From assembly GCA_036850595.1 (NCBI GenBank), contig CM072153.1, positions 13,100,169-13,164,168 on the forward strand: a stretch of 64,000 nt of DNA. The letters run 5' to 3'. Below, piece after piece: positions 25,601 to 37,536 of this stretch (the first letter of the stretch is position 1; each line of letters opens with the position of its first letter). The notes beneath the pieces are model-generated. The model was not told where the DNA came from, did no database searches, and saw only the letters and a list, made by a program, of their open reading frames with translations. Source of the stretch: Rhyacichthys aspro. Its lineage: Eukaryota; Chordata; Actinopteri; Gobiiformes; Rhyacichthyidae. The position numbers were made by a program, and so were the translations under genes.

Positions 25601-28600
25601 TTTCTTCAACGTGCCAACTTTCCACTCTCTGCTGCTGTATGGTGCACACAAACAAACAGTTAATGTTTACTTGACAAATGAGCCCGGCCTCTTCAAACAT
25701 GCACACGTTAGACTGCAGTGATTAATTGCTGAGCATCTGGCACATGTCTAGAAGCTGGAGGTGGGTTTGGTTGGAGGGCTGTCTATCCTGGTAAGACCTT
25801 TTACAGACTCACATGTAAATAATATTATTAGTCGCCCTGTGATGAATTGTGGATTCTCCAGGGTGTATCCCTCCTCAACTCCTCAACAAAATAAATAAAT
25901 GAACTTGTATACAAGTCACTGGTTTTCTATTAAATTCCAACATTGTTACACCACATTATTAGATGAAATAATTACTTCTTATGTGGCTAGTATATGTCTT
26001 TGCACTGTTAGATGGAATTAATTGTTATGCTTTTATTTGCACTAAAACTGTTTATTATTAATGACTAAAGGACTGAATGTTTTTAGACTGAAGCTCATAC
26101 TGAAGGTATGATTTTAAAACAACTCAACTGATACCTGATTTGTTCATGACCCTTTAATCAAGAAGGCCTATTATTATACATGGAATTTAATTCATATGAA
26201 CTACAGTTAAGTAAGTAATTGATGAAGTTTTAGTATTTCAGTTTAGTAGTCTGTTGGAGAGAGAGTGTCCACAAAGACCATCTGTAGAGGATCAGTCCCA
26301 GTTGGCCTGGGGTGATGCCCATTCTGACCCGTTCTTTCTGAACCCCCTACGTGTGTTTATGCAGTTAGGGCAGGTATATTTGTCAGTGTGACATATGGCC
26401 CCAGCCCGCTGACCGCCTGCCCACTGGTTTGATGGACTGTTTATAGGGTTAAGTCCAGGCAGCAGGAGCAAACAAAGGCCTATTCATGACGGTGTAGCAC
26501 AAAGGCTGCGGAGGTTTATCCCTGCCCATAAAAAGAGAAAAGGCTGTTCAAACAGATCACAGTTGGCAGACAAGTGTCACTACAGATGCCCACCTGGTAA
26601 AACAAACAGTGGCACAGCTGGATAATGGATTAAGTTCAGTTTAAGTTCAGTCAATACAATTGGCCAGTGAGCCTTTTTGGCCCAGTGGCAGAATTAACTT
26701 CTCTCTCAGTAAGCTACTCTCTGACTGTGCTCTATGTTAACAGTGATATCAAAAAAGAAAGTTCAGTTGGCCTTTTACTAACATATTTCAAATATCAAAC
26801 CAAATCAAACAAGCGATAAACTATTCCTCAGCACATATCTGGCATTCTTCACATAGTAGTGTTTTGGGTTTTTTTTGCAACAAAGACACCTGTTTTTTTG
26901 CTAAATAACATTTAAACCCTATATCTTCCTGACATACTTGTGCATGTTCTTTGTGCCTCATTCCACTGCTTGAGGGCAAAGTCTAGTTTTCAAAATGATC
27001 TTTGATGGGGTCAGAGTTGCCAGAATTGTGTGTTCTTGAGTTGCTCTTAAACTGACAGGGTCATGGCGGCTTTGTCCTGATTATAAAGTCAACTGCATCT
27101 GCAACTAAACATCCTGCTGACCAAACAGTTCATTGTATCTTTGGCAAACAGTCTGTTGGTCTTACTCACACTCTCAGACACCACCAACCATGTGACCACT
27201 CTGCTCATATTGGTTTGAAATGTCAATGCTGAAATGCTCCATCAACACTGCAGCAGACAACATCCTCATGTCACACTGGGATTATAAAATTTGCCATTTC
27301 AAAATATGATAATCTAATGTTTGTCAGTTGCCGCCAGAGTTTCAGATTTGCTGCTGAAAGTGACAGCACAATCTCTCTCTGATGGATGCTAAAGCTGGAC
27401 TGGCAGAAGTCTGAAGCCCCCACAGGGTAGGTCCATCCCAATTAGCCTCCCTCATTCGATTTTAATTAAATATTGATTACACATGACAAGTGGAAGCACA
27501 CTGCCTGCTCTCTGTAAATGGACTAATGACACAAACCTCTGTTATGGATGGATGACCCTACACATTAGAAGACTGCTTCAGTGTCCCTCAAAATCTTAGG
27601 AGTGTCTCCCCAAACGTCACGATTCAGATTCTGTTAAACAATACAACATTATACCTCTATCAATTAGTAACATACTGTATATTGTTAACGAATGTTATCA
27701 TATCAGTGTGTTATTGTTGTTATGAGTTTTATCTGATGCTCATTTGTCACATCCATCCCCTAAACCACACATGTCAAACTCAAGTCCCAGGGGCCAAATG
27801 CGGCCCTTTGTAATACATTTAGAAGGTGATATTTTTGGCACTAGGTTTTATTCATTAAATTTGAACACTCAATGTTTTAGATGGATTTTATTTTTGCTAC
27901 AAAGATAAATAAAATCTGTTCAAATCCAACTACATCCTGTTCAAATCTGACTAAAACCTGTCCAAATCCATCTAAAATCTGATCAAATCTGACTAAAATC
28001 TGTTGAAATCCAATTAAAACCCGTTAAAATCTGACTAAAACCCGTTCAAATCCAACTAAAACCAGTTTCCATAAGAGGAGGAAATTGTTTGTGTGATACG
28101 GTTTGTAAGACTCAAATGAAGAGAAATCTCACATTGAAAATTTAATGAAAGGTTCCAAATGTCACCATCTTCAGCCCATGAAAGCATTCTTATTAAGCGG
28201 CCCTCATCAATTAGAGTTTGACACCACTGCCCTACACTTTTCTGTGCTCAGCGGAACACCTATGGATGTGCTTTTTCATTTCAGGATCAGGACGCCTGCA
28301 GCCAACATTTGGGCCTAAGCTCTGCGTATGGAAAGAGGGAACAGTGTGTATTAAATGTAAATGTTGAGAGAACTACTCTAAATGGGACAGCAGGGACAAA
28401 AAACAAGCCCAAGTGGACAGAGAGGGTTTCCCATGAGATTCCTGACATTCCTCACTCTGGTTTGTTCTGCCCCGAGGCTGCAGCTGCCCCCTCACATCCT
28501 GATGGGCCGACCACTAACCCAACACACACCCACACACTCTACAGACCGGCGAGAGCTCCCAATCACAGTGTGTGAAGTGAGACATCTGGGGAGCGCACAG

Positions 28601-31600
28601 GCACCAAAGAGAGACGCCACTCCGGACACATGAACAGAAAGACAGACAGAGATACAGCAGTGTGAGTGAAGCTGTGTTTGCTAAAAGGCCAAACTGCTGG
28701 AAATGATCTCTGTCCATTGTTGGGTATAAATGGGCCAGGTCGAGACAGGGGGCAAAGGTCATTGTTTTAGCAAAGATAAGGATCTGCAGATACAGCGAGC
28801 TCTAGGGTTACCTCAATGCAATTTCTCATTGTCAGGTCACAAGCGTTGAATCGTTGACTACACTGATGTGTCCTCCTGAGACGATGTGGACAAAATTCGC
28901 ATGAAACGCAAATGTCAACATCTTGGCTTGACATTGGGCTTGTTTAATATCATATAAAAAGAAAAAGATGCTTTGGTCTGGATGATAATGTCAGTAGGGT
29001 TGTGGCATTGTCACATGATTAGACCTCAATTATAATTTTTTGGTTCAAATATCTACCCTTTCTATTTGGTTTGCACTTTACTTTCTTTTCTGTGATGTAT
29101 CGATGTTGCCAAAAAACATTTTCATTAAAAATCCACAGCTCCACTCCATTCCAACACACAGCTTTGACACAAATGCACTGCACTGCTGCAAACATTCGTG
29201 GTATTAGTTGAGAGTTCAGATAATGAACTGTTAAATGCATACCAAACTAAGGGAGTGCTTTATATTTATTAGTGTGTCTGTCCTTCATTCAGTCACTCAG
29301 TCCACATGTTGGTGTCAGGGCTTTACATAGACGGACCACATATGCTGCCTACAGGAGCCTCAGAGGGACACATCCTACTTATACTGGGTTTGGAAATTAG
29401 AGAGTGAGTGTTGGGGTGAGACCTAAATCTGACAGAATCAGCACGTGCCGGGTCGCAGCAGACATGTGCTTCTCAAAATAGAGTGCGAGGGAAATGTGTG
29501 GAGCAGAAAAATAAAAAAGCCAGGCAGAGGCAGAGGCAGAGGAGAGACTGGCCTGCAGCTGTGTGACGGAGCATGCATCAACACGCTCACGGTGACGACC
29601 CCATCCAGAGAGGCCTGCTGAGTGCTGGGCCCACAGGCCACGAGCAGTCTTTGTGAGGGAGGTCCGTAAACACTGCTGCCCACCACTAACAAAGATCGCC
29701 CAGTGTAGCCTGACTGAGCACGAGGTAATAACGCAACGACTGTGACATCACCAACGACAACTAACCCACTTCCAGGGTTTTCTGTGCAACAATCTGTGAC
29801 TTAATTCTGTCCACCTTTATAGTCTGAAGCACTGTTTTCCTCTAAAGATCACTTGTACGAACTTGTCCAGGTTGTGACACACCTAATCAGAGCAACAGCA
29901 GCCTGTGACACGTTTATGGCCATGAAACAGAGCGAGCTTTAAGAGAAAGCACAATGACAGCAGTTCCTCCTTTAAGCCACGTTATGTAGTATCTGTTATT
30001 CTATTTTTTTACTGTGTAACTCAAAAGGAAGGCTCTAGCTCTGAGATTTCCTGTGCCTCTTGTCCAGTCACTTTTTTGTGTCTAATGACTCAGTGTTTTT
30101 CTTACTTGCAATACAATTTAACGCCACCAAAAAGCTGTTAATAACACATCTGTGACTGGAAGTATGCCATCAAAACACATCATTCTTAAACTCTGGAAAA
30201 CAATATGCTCTGATCAAGATTGGCATACACACAAAACATGACTACAGTTATGCCCCCATGCTGCAACTAGTTTGATTTGGGCTCAGGCAGTGTTTTAAAT
30301 GAGCTAATCTTGACATAATCTCACAATTTCTAGCCTGTATCACTCCGATAGCAAGTACGCGGCCGAAGCACCTTCTTTAAAAGCTTTTGACTTATCTGAA
30401 TCTTATTTGACAAGTCAAAATAGTATCAGTAGTAGAAACACATTGTTCATATTTAGCTAATCTATGGCCCTAACTGGCAGCTTTTGGGCAGAAGTAAGAC
30501 ACGTAAATAAAACTTGAATGAGTGAGCCGTCACTCAAACGTAAGCTGACAGACCTTTCTGACTAGGTAGACCCAGAGGCTGTGTGTGTATCTGCTTAAGC
30601 CTGCAGATTAACTGGACCACTCACTCTCTTTCTGCGAGGTCAGTAGGCAACACAGTCGGTCTTAAGCCTGTCAGACGGACTTATCGGGATCTGGACTGAC
30701 TATGTACACAGAACTGTGGGCCAGATAAACAGATAGAGACTTAGCGCTCACACCGCCTCAGCCAAAAGACATTGAACTTAATACTACACTCATTCAATCA
30801 ATCACACATGAATGTATTCAAGCATTATTAGTTTATGTATAAAGTTAATGCCATTTTATTGTTTTCCCCTTGTTTATTTCTGGTGCCTGCATTTAAGACC
30901 GCCATTTATTTTGATTATAAGGCTCTCATTGTGCTACTACTTACAACTGCTTGAGAATGTTTAGCAAAAGGGAAACATTGGAAGAAGATACCATTAATCA
31001 CATTACATGGTTCACTAATACTGTGTCAAAAATAAATCTATTGAAATACCCCATTCCTAGCAGAAAGTGTGGCTCTTGGGATACGCTGAATACAGTTTAT
31101 ATGAAAATGAAGAAGAACATTCATTAAAACCAAAGTTGGACTATTCAGACTGTATTTCTTCCAGAGTCAGAGACACACTTGTGTTACGGGGCAATTGGGC
31201 AGTTCAGTAATGTGGCCGTTACATCCGAAGCAGCAGGAGGCTTCCCTTCACCCTTCAGCTCTCTCACTTCTATCTGATGTCGGACTCTGGGATCTGGACT
31301 CTGGCGCTGCATAGAGCTAATCTTTCCAGGAGCTTCTATTCAAACTGCCAGCTGGACAAAGAGAGCCGGAAGCAGCCTTTCCCCTTCTGAGAGAGCAGGA
31401 TGAGAAGGGAAGAGAGAGGGCCAAGTGAAAACAAACCACACATACATGCAGCAAAAGTTTATCTCAAGCATTCCTATCTTTACCGGGGCTGCATCGTTTA
31501 TATCAAATCTACTACTTCAAGTCAAAATATGTCATATCCAGGTCACAAAAACTTGCTGAACTGCAATAGTGTTATTCCAAGCACATACATATAAGAGATA

Positions 31601-34600
31601 AGAAAACAAACATAAAAAAAAATGTATTTAGAAAATGCAACTCTTTAAAGACTTTTTTTTATGTCTTTAATATAATACAATGTATAGCTGCTGTCTTGTT
31701 TATAAATGCAAAGCTACACTTTTAGCCACTCACATTTTATTTTGAGTTTAAACTATATGATACAAATGTATGTGTCCAAAGGTTAATGTTTTTAATATAT
31801 TGAGTAGATTGTTGGCCAAAACAGCAATGCTAATATTGGTTATTAGAATGATTCAAAATGTTGTTCTTATTATATTGGTACATCTGTGACATATTAGTTA
31901 TTTTTCTGTCATCTTTGTTGTTAAACTCCCCAGATAATTATCATTTAGTGCCCAACCAGCATTTCTTCTCTTCACTAACCGTTTAATGATGACTGAGTGT
32001 GTTGCAGGAAAGTACAGCTGGATGCCATTACAAAGTGCTAATAAAAAACGTCTCGACGAAAACATGAAAGCTCATTTTTCAGGCTTTGTTATCGATCATT
32101 AACTGACAGTGCTCATAGTTTGTCTCCCGGCTGCTTTGTAGTCGGGACTGAAAACTGAAGATATGTCACACGATTGTCCACAAAACATTTTAATAATTGT
32201 CGGACATGGTAGTGGTGCTGCTTTTCTTTAACGACAGCCACTCCTCCCTGATGTTTTACAGGCTACAGTTCCAGACAGAGCTTCATCCCTTTTTTGCACT
32301 GGAGGAATTTGATTGGGTTACCTGCAGGCACCAGCCCGGCCATCTCATATTCCACCATCTGTCTGTTCCTAAACTGCACCTCAACAATTCTGGGCCTCTT
32401 CACTGAGCTGAGCTTTCACACCTCACTACAGCGCCAAGTACAGCAGTGTTGAAGCCAGATTCACTGTAGCTCCAGCTGGTTAACAGACCAAAACAATGAT
32501 TAGCTCCATGTCACCTTCCAACGTTGCTGTTTTACACACTTACGGTCAAACTAATTGACGAGCCTAAAATATAATCCGCATGGACAGTAGATAAATATCG
32601 AGTAGCTAGTCTTTGAGTAAAAAGCTTCAGCGGAAGTGAGTTGGCTCCATTATGTACATCCCAGTAACGATAAAAGCTATTCATAATGTATCTTTACTAT
32701 GAATATCCTGAAAGCCTCAAAGGTTTAGAGGTGAACAGGTGAAAGATGGGGAGTATTGTTTTTAACGTAGTGGTTTCAAAAATTCATGATAGGTATAAAA
32801 GTAATAATAGGCTCATACTCTTACAGACTCCTATTTGTAAAAAAAAAAGCCTGATAAACTCTTTCAACCTGCACCGTTTTTGCTATTGATTCATTGCTTG
32901 TGCTGAAATATTCCATACCTTAGAATTAGACAAAACTGGAAACTTGAGTGTATTTGATTTCTTAGCTCTTTGACTTCACTGCTAAACTGGAGACAGGAGA
33001 ATCCTTATGTTTCATGTGTCTCAGTTCTTGCCTTTAAACTGATTTCTCCACTGTATATAAATGACAACACTTTAATTTGGTGCATCTGCTGCCAGTCAAC
33101 TGTCAGTTTGTATTTGGTTAAGTGGGTTTCTGTTATACTCTGCACAGCTTCTCTCACTGTGTGTGTGTGAAGTTGAGCTGGGGTATGCAGGGCTAGGATC
33201 CAAGAAAACCAGGAAAAGACACAGTGGGGCCCCATATGTGAGAAGGTCTGAAACAAGATCCAGTCAATTGTGGATCTCTGTGCTTCTCTTCAAAACCAGC
33301 ATTATGGTATCTTCTGTCTAAAGCATCCATAGTAGCTGTTTAAACAGGAAACCTCAGGCTCAAATGTTGTCTATAAAAAGTTACATTTCATATGGACATT
33401 TGGCAATAAGAGCACATGAAACTCCTAAAGCACCTTTGTTTCCATGTTGGAAATATTTGAACTTTTGTTGCTACCTAAATAAACTATACAGTGGCCGTCA
33501 AACGGATGTGGTGAATGGGAAAACTTTGCATCCAGGATATTCGACAGCTAAATCATTATGCACTGCAGAGTGGAATCTATACTCATCCATTATGTAAGTC
33601 ATTCACAGAGTGCACTTCAATATGTCAATGTGGTGACAGTGGAACTTTTTGCGCACATGTTAGAGAGTGAGACTGCCAAAACCATCCTTCCTCCACTGCT
33701 CTGTCCACTTCCCCCTCCATTCATTCAGGCTAAAACTGACATTGTGCATTCACTTTGCAAACCAAATCAAACCAAATCAAACCGAACACACTGTGTGCTA
33801 CGGAGCCACTGGAAACAATCATCTGGGAAAGGTTGCAATGTTACATTTTCACAGCAATAAGTCTGAATTTTGAATGAGCACATTGTTTCTTTCTCCCATA
33901 CGCTTTTAAATGTGGAAATGACTCAAATAAATGTCCATATCTTCCTTAGTGGCACCCTTTGGTCCTCTACCACAGATGCTACACACAGGTGCTTTTTAAG
34001 GTGTCAACTCATCACTCTGAGCAGCTGAGTGTGCTGGATGCCACACATGCTTTTTACCTGCTCTAGCGACTCACAACACTGCAAAAATGAAAACAACCAT
34101 CGCTGAGCGGCGCAGATGTAACGACAGGTGTGTGTTTAAAAAAAACAGGCTCACACTCTCAAACACACGCCTGTTCCTGTCCTCACTCGGGGTCAGATGT
34201 TTGAAACTCACCTACAACCATTAGTGTGAACTCGAACCCTCTCTTGACGGACTTCCGATACACCTGGTTGGGGAGGTTAGCGAAGCCCACGTAGCCCTCG
34301 AGGTTCCGCTGCTGTTGGGAAACACAGTGGTGATATCTGTTAGTAAGATCCTGCTACATTATTTGACTTATTAGTGCGATAAAACCATGATAATACAATA
34401 ACTTTACAACTAAGGATTTTGTTTTCTTCTCCCACCTCTGGAAAAAAAAAGGAATGAATACATTTGGGAATCTGGCACACTCACAAAAAGTGAGCTTGCA
34501 AAAAGATAATGTGTTCTTATTATTGGATATTTATTGTAGATTATATGTTAAACCAGACACTAACACAGTAACCACCAGTAATAAGACATAGAGAGTGGAC

Positions 34601-37536
34601 ACAATGATCAGCTGCAGGTCAGCACCAGCTATGTCCATTCAGTCATAACAAATCCGATGAACATTGCTGTCCAATTCAAATGGATTCAAATTCAACTGGA
34701 GTGTATACAGAGCAGAAGAAAAAACGTAAAGCTGCTCACAGTTATTATGTGTGTGTCAAGTGTCCAAAGTTTTCTTTTTTTTGTGAACCCACAATTAGCA
34801 TTTTTGTGTCCTGCAGCAACAAACCACTTTGAAGTGAGCTGCAGCTGGAAGAATCTGTTTTAAAGAGGTGACAGAGGCCAAAATAACAGGCTCTCCCACA
34901 ATAAGGTCACAAACAGGAAGTGTATTCCAATGGTTGCAACCAAAGGCCATCAGAAACAAGAGAAGAAAACTTGGCATGAAAAACGGTGACAAAGGCAAAG
35001 AGGTGTCTGACTCTCGGTAAACTTGGCTCAAATGTAGACAAAACAATATATTAATAAGTGCTGTACATGATGAAGCTAATCGACTTCACCAAATCTGGTA
35101 TAAATGTGCTGATTATAAAATTATTATATAGCCTGCTTGTTGTAAACATGGAAGAGTGACTCAATTTTGACTGATTTACAGCATATTGAAGCTCACAATT
35201 TGAAGGAACAGTAGCAACATACAAACTAAAGCAACAGAGGTGCTGCACTGTGTTATTCAAAAAGACAACCTAATTGAACTATGGACATGAAAGAGAGCAT
35301 GCAGCCACTGTATTAGAGGGAATGATGGGGGTGAAGAGGGTTACTCACGCCACAGCAGTCATGTGACCCTCCCCCAGTCTCTGAGCCGAGATAGTAGATG
35401 CCTGGCTCACTGACATCATCCTTATTAAGTCCACCCCTCTTGTGTATTCAGCAGCTGATGCAGAGGCCTCCACTGGCTACATTACTCTTTATATATGAAC
35501 TATTATAATTATGTGATGAAGTTATTTTCTTTTTTCCCTTTGCCAATGCATCTGTATTTTTAGCCACGTGCGTATTACACTCAGTGTTCCTCCAGCATGT
35601 CTGTAAGGGCAATGTGCATACCACCCACTTGGTGTAAGGCCAAAGGGAGCCTCAGCCTACTCCATTACACTGCATCACTGATACTTGACAATGGATTCTA
35701 TGTTATGTGTAGAATGGTTGCCCATAGCTTATTCATTGTGTAAACACACACAGAGTTGATGAGATTTTGCTGCTCCTTGTTGAATAATATGGTCATTACA
35801 CACAACAAAGGAGAAAAATGTGTTTTATCCCACATTTTCTGGAATTTTTTTTAGATGTATACACAGTAACTATGAAAAGATTGCATTTCTATTCTTGCTT
35901 CTTGCTGATGATTGCATTTGGCCAACAGCAGAAGCCAAGCAATGACAAAAAAACATCTGGAGGCTCTTTAGAAAAGTTTGCTTTTTCAAGGCACTGTCTT
36001 GTGTATATGAACAGCTGCAGAGTTGTTGCTCTGTAAACAGCACCCAAGTGCAGAGTCTAGCATCGCTGTGGGTTAAACACAACCCTGTACGTTTTCTGCC
36101 TGGAGCAAACTTGTCATTGTTCTGTTGAAGGAACTACTTGGCTCCTCTTTCTGGCCAGGTACTTTCCAACAAAGGGCGATCCTTATTAGACATTTAGCTA
36201 CACTGACCAACATCTTTCTCATTTATTAGACATAGAGAAATATGTTGGTCAATGTAGCTCCTGAAATGTTAGGAGACTATGTTTTATTTTCCCAAAATGT
36301 CACTGTAACGCACATTCTTAAAAGTGTTGTATAACAGAGATATCAGAAAGACAATTTTGATACTTATTGTAAAGGAATTTCACATGTATGCTAAAAAGCA
36401 TATGATTTACAGAAGTTAAGATTCATAATTATTGATGCCTTGTGTGCTGCATAGAAGAGAAGTTCTGTATGAGTTAACACCAACCATATGTTTTCCATAC
36501 ATTTTGCCACTCTTCACTGCTACGAGAAGTGTTAGGTTAGGAATAACTTCACGATTTCTCAAATGGAATTTGGCAAAGAGGAGCAAAATTCCAGCGAGCT
36601 CTACCTCTGTTTGATACAGATGTTACACCACAGCACTATCAGGCTATAACACAGTACTTCTGCAAGTGTCAGTATAAAAAGCACAGCAAACATCACTGTT
36701 ATTTGAAAGTGTGACGCGAAGTTTGTGTCTAACACTTCACAATGAGCCCCAGGGCAATATATGAAATCCAAAACTAAAGTGGGTGGTCTAATTTGAGTTC
36801 AATCAACACCTGCTCAGAAGAAACAGCAAAGATATTCTGGTCTAAACTGGGTTCTCAACTTGGCTCCATTAAGTCATGTGTTTCATCAACACTGTTATAT
36901 AGAAGCTGCTTTGTTTACTTGTTCATTAACATTGTTCATATCGTGCACACTATCCTCCTGCTTAAAATACAACTTACATAGGATCACTATTGGTTGTTAA
37001 TCACACAGGCTTGCATAAAAAAACATAAATCTGATAAATCTGTAAGCAGTGACATCTGGATTCCTACTTTTCTTTTTGAAAGCAAATGGAAACTCATCCA
37101 AGCAGACCAACAATCCACCATAAGATAAACCAGAATCATAAAGCCTTCCTCCTTTTATTCCTATCTTACCTTGGGGCCCTGTGTAACTACTGTCTACACA
37201 GCCTATAGTTACGCCCCTGTCTCTGTTTGCAATTTGTTTTGATGCAGCTTTGCTCATTGTCCCTCATTAAACTGATTTTTGGTAATATGTCACATCCTAC
37301 GGGCCATTTTGCATTGCTTAACATATGACTGTCAGACAATCCAACGTAAAAGAGCTGCATGAGTAACGCAGCCTGATTTCTCTTCATGCAGGAAACACAA
37401 ATCGGACCCAAAACGCTTACATTTGCAACCGATGACCTAAAAGATCCCGAAAAGTAGTCACGTCATATTGGTTTATTTGGATAAAAAGTGGACTCACAGC
37501 GATGCTCGGAGCCGCAGTCTCTGGTCGCTCGATCAT
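13595..37536 (-). CDS. septin7: Septin-7, complete gene, 13 constitutive coding exons
   Basis: The joined exons encode 429 residues, close to mammalian septin-7 (about 437). Septins are GTP-binding proteins that form hetero-oligomeric rods and filaments at the membrane, cleavage furrow and cilium base; septin-7 is the pivotal subunit of the hexamer and octamer. Domains in order: short N-terminus; polybasic YRKSVKRG (about residues 31-38); G1 P-loop GESGLGKST (47-55); G3 DTPGFGD (103-109); G4 AKAD (184-187); septin unique element around RQYPWGVAE (255-263); coiled coil from about 330; C-terminal EKNKKKGKIF. Every exon junction keeps phase. No paralogue label (7a or 7b) can be given without comparison. 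The N-terminus MIERPETAAPSIA is fixed by an in-frame TGA 18 bases upstream and differs from the mammalian one. A candidate extra cassette exon lies at 16387-16452. Confidence 0.97.
13820..13965 (-). CDS. septin7: septin-7 exon 12: coiled coil, second part
   Basis: LERRHEQMKRNLEAQYKELE and onward to QQKILEQQKLDAS. The donor GTCAGT is slightly weak but keeps phase 2 into the last exon. Confidence 0.95.
14078..14213 (-). CDS. septin7: septin-7 exon 11: coiled coil, first part
   Basis: SPLAQMEEERREHVMKMKK through KQKLKDSEAE; heptad-rich and charged, mediates pairing with septin-6 and septin-2 group partners. Confidence 0.97.
14500..14955. other. Homopolymer-rich, probably unreliable sequence in septin-7 intron 10
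   Basis: Two patches (about 14505-14570 and 14795-14950) consist almost entirely of inflated runs of C, T, G and A: a run of about 14 C, repeated TTTTT/CCCC/GGGGG and AAAAAAAAAA next to TTTTTTTTTT. The flanking intron is normal. This looks like error-prone read consensus rather than a biological repeat. Confidence 0.6.
15203..15328 (-). CDS. septin7: septin-7 exon 10
   Basis: Encodes THMQNLKDVTNNVHYENYRS and ends VKGQLT with a split Lys codon; end of the GTPase domain. Confidence 0.97.
15410..15461 (-). CDS. septin7: septin-7 exon 9
   Basis: 52 nt encoding ENGEHCDFTVLRNMLI with split codons at both ends; acceptor GTTTCAG, donor GTGAGA. Confidence 0.97.
16387..16452 (-). CDS. septin7: Candidate 66-nt in-frame cassette exon of septin-7
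   Basis: Inside the 3.9-kb intron 8, this segment has a pyrimidine-rich CTCCCTCCTCTAG acceptor and a CAATG|GTAAGG donor. It is 66 nt, enters and leaves in the same phase (1) as the flanking exons, and has no stop in that phase. It would insert 22 residues, starting EETGGQWMAW and ending SLSFIN, right after residue 263 (WGVAE) in the septin unique element at the G-interface. I know of no matching exon in mammalian septin-7. A frame-compatible open stretch of this size can arise by chance, so this is a prediction. Confidence 0.4.
19347..19443 (-). CDS. septin7: septin-7 exon 8: G5 region and septin unique element
   Basis: EKMPLAVVGSNVVIEVNG then RGRQYPWGVAE. The tryptophan and its neighbours build the G-interface between septin subunits. 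The donor GTATGT leaves one base of the next codon. Confidence 0.97.
19766..19858 (-). CDS. septin7: septin-7 exon 7
   Basis: 31 codons, phase 0 on both sides; IMKEIQEHKIKIYEFPDTED then an acidic and basic stretch ending LIRKIK. Confidence 0.97.
19951..20068 (-). CDS. septin7: septin-7 exon 6: G4 motif
   Basis: Encodes LKPLDIEFMKRL and LIAKADTLTPEEC. AKAD is the guanine-specificity motif. Ends QLFKKQ in phase 0. Confidence 0.97.
21735..21869 (-). CDS. septin7: septin-7 exon 5
   Basis: Encodes WQPVINYIDSKCEDFLNAES through YFIAPSGHG of the GTPase fold. Phase 2 in, phase 2 out. Confidence 0.97.
21952..22052 (-). CDS. septin7: septin-7 exon 4: G3 motif
   Basis: Starts VEQSKVLIKEGG and contains IVDTPGFGDAVDNSN. 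The split cysteine codon TG|C joins the next exon across an 82-bp intron. Confidence 0.97.
22840..22960 (+). promoter_or_regulatory. Promoter-like island inside septin-7 intron 3
   Basis: A locally CpG-richer patch carries TTCTGGAA (a minimal heat-shock-element-type inverted pair) directly upstream of TATAAATA near 22889. GC-rich sequence and CAGACACACTTTCAC, a possible start region, follow about 40 bases later. No plus-strand coding exon follows that I can support. Confidence 0.2.
25158..25264 (-). CDS. septin7: septin-7 exon 3: P-loop
   Basis: Encodes GESGLGKSTLINSLFL and ends RIKKTVQ. Contains the Lys and Ser that hold the GTP phosphates. Donor GTGAGG, acceptor CTCAG. Confidence 0.97.
25834..25890 (+). 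repeat. Fragment of a common fish repeat
   Basis: CGCCCTGTGATGAATTGTGG followed by CTCCAGGGTGTATCCCTCCT resembles the widespread fish CGCCCTGCGATGGACTGGCG-type repeat, degraded. Confidence 0.35.
27758..28237 (-). mobile_element. Non-autonomous hAT transposon (MITE), copy 2, in septin-7 intron 2
   Basis: The 464-bp element at 27766-28229 has ends CACACATGTCAAACTC and (other strand) CAGTGGTGTCAAACTC. The flanking 8-bp repeats CCCTAAAC and CCCTACAC differ at one base. Between about 27895 and 28065 it holds some eight imperfect tandem copies of a roughly 21-bp unit (CTGTTCAAATCCAACTAAAAC type). It is the inverted relative of the element at 10057-10417. Confidence 0.8.
28240..34211. other. septin7: Remainder of septin-7 intron 2
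   Basis: About 6 kb of unique-looking AT-rich intron. Open frames here (for example 28309-28762, 29438-29692, 33364-33873) have no splice sites or family features. I see no embedded gene. Confidence 0.5.
34212..34311 (-). CDS. septin7: septin-7 exon 2
   Basis: Encodes QRNLEGYVGFANLP through FTLMVV and the first base of the P-loop glycine. The acceptor is a tandem CAGCAG, so the first glutamine may be optional. Confidence 0.95.
36190..36269. ncRNA. Candidate pre-miRNA-sized hairpin in septin-7 intron 1
   Basis: The left arm (36190-36220) contains GCTACACTGACCAACATCTT and the right arm (36235-36269) contains AAATATGTTGGTCAATGTAG. The central 24-base arms pair at 22 positions (24 if G-U pairs are allowed on one strand). 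The loop is 14 bases, and after a small bulge a further ACATTT/AAATGT pair extends the stem. Total length is about 80 nt, in the range of an animal pre-miRNA. A palindromic MITE relic would look the same. No known miRNA seed is recognised. Confidence 0.35.
37498..37536 (-). CDS. septin7: septin-7 coding exon 1 (start codon)
   Basis: 13 codons, ATG at 37536-37534, phase 0 donor GTGAGT. In-frame TGA at 37552-37554 rules out a longer N-terminus from this exon. Confidence 0.8.
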
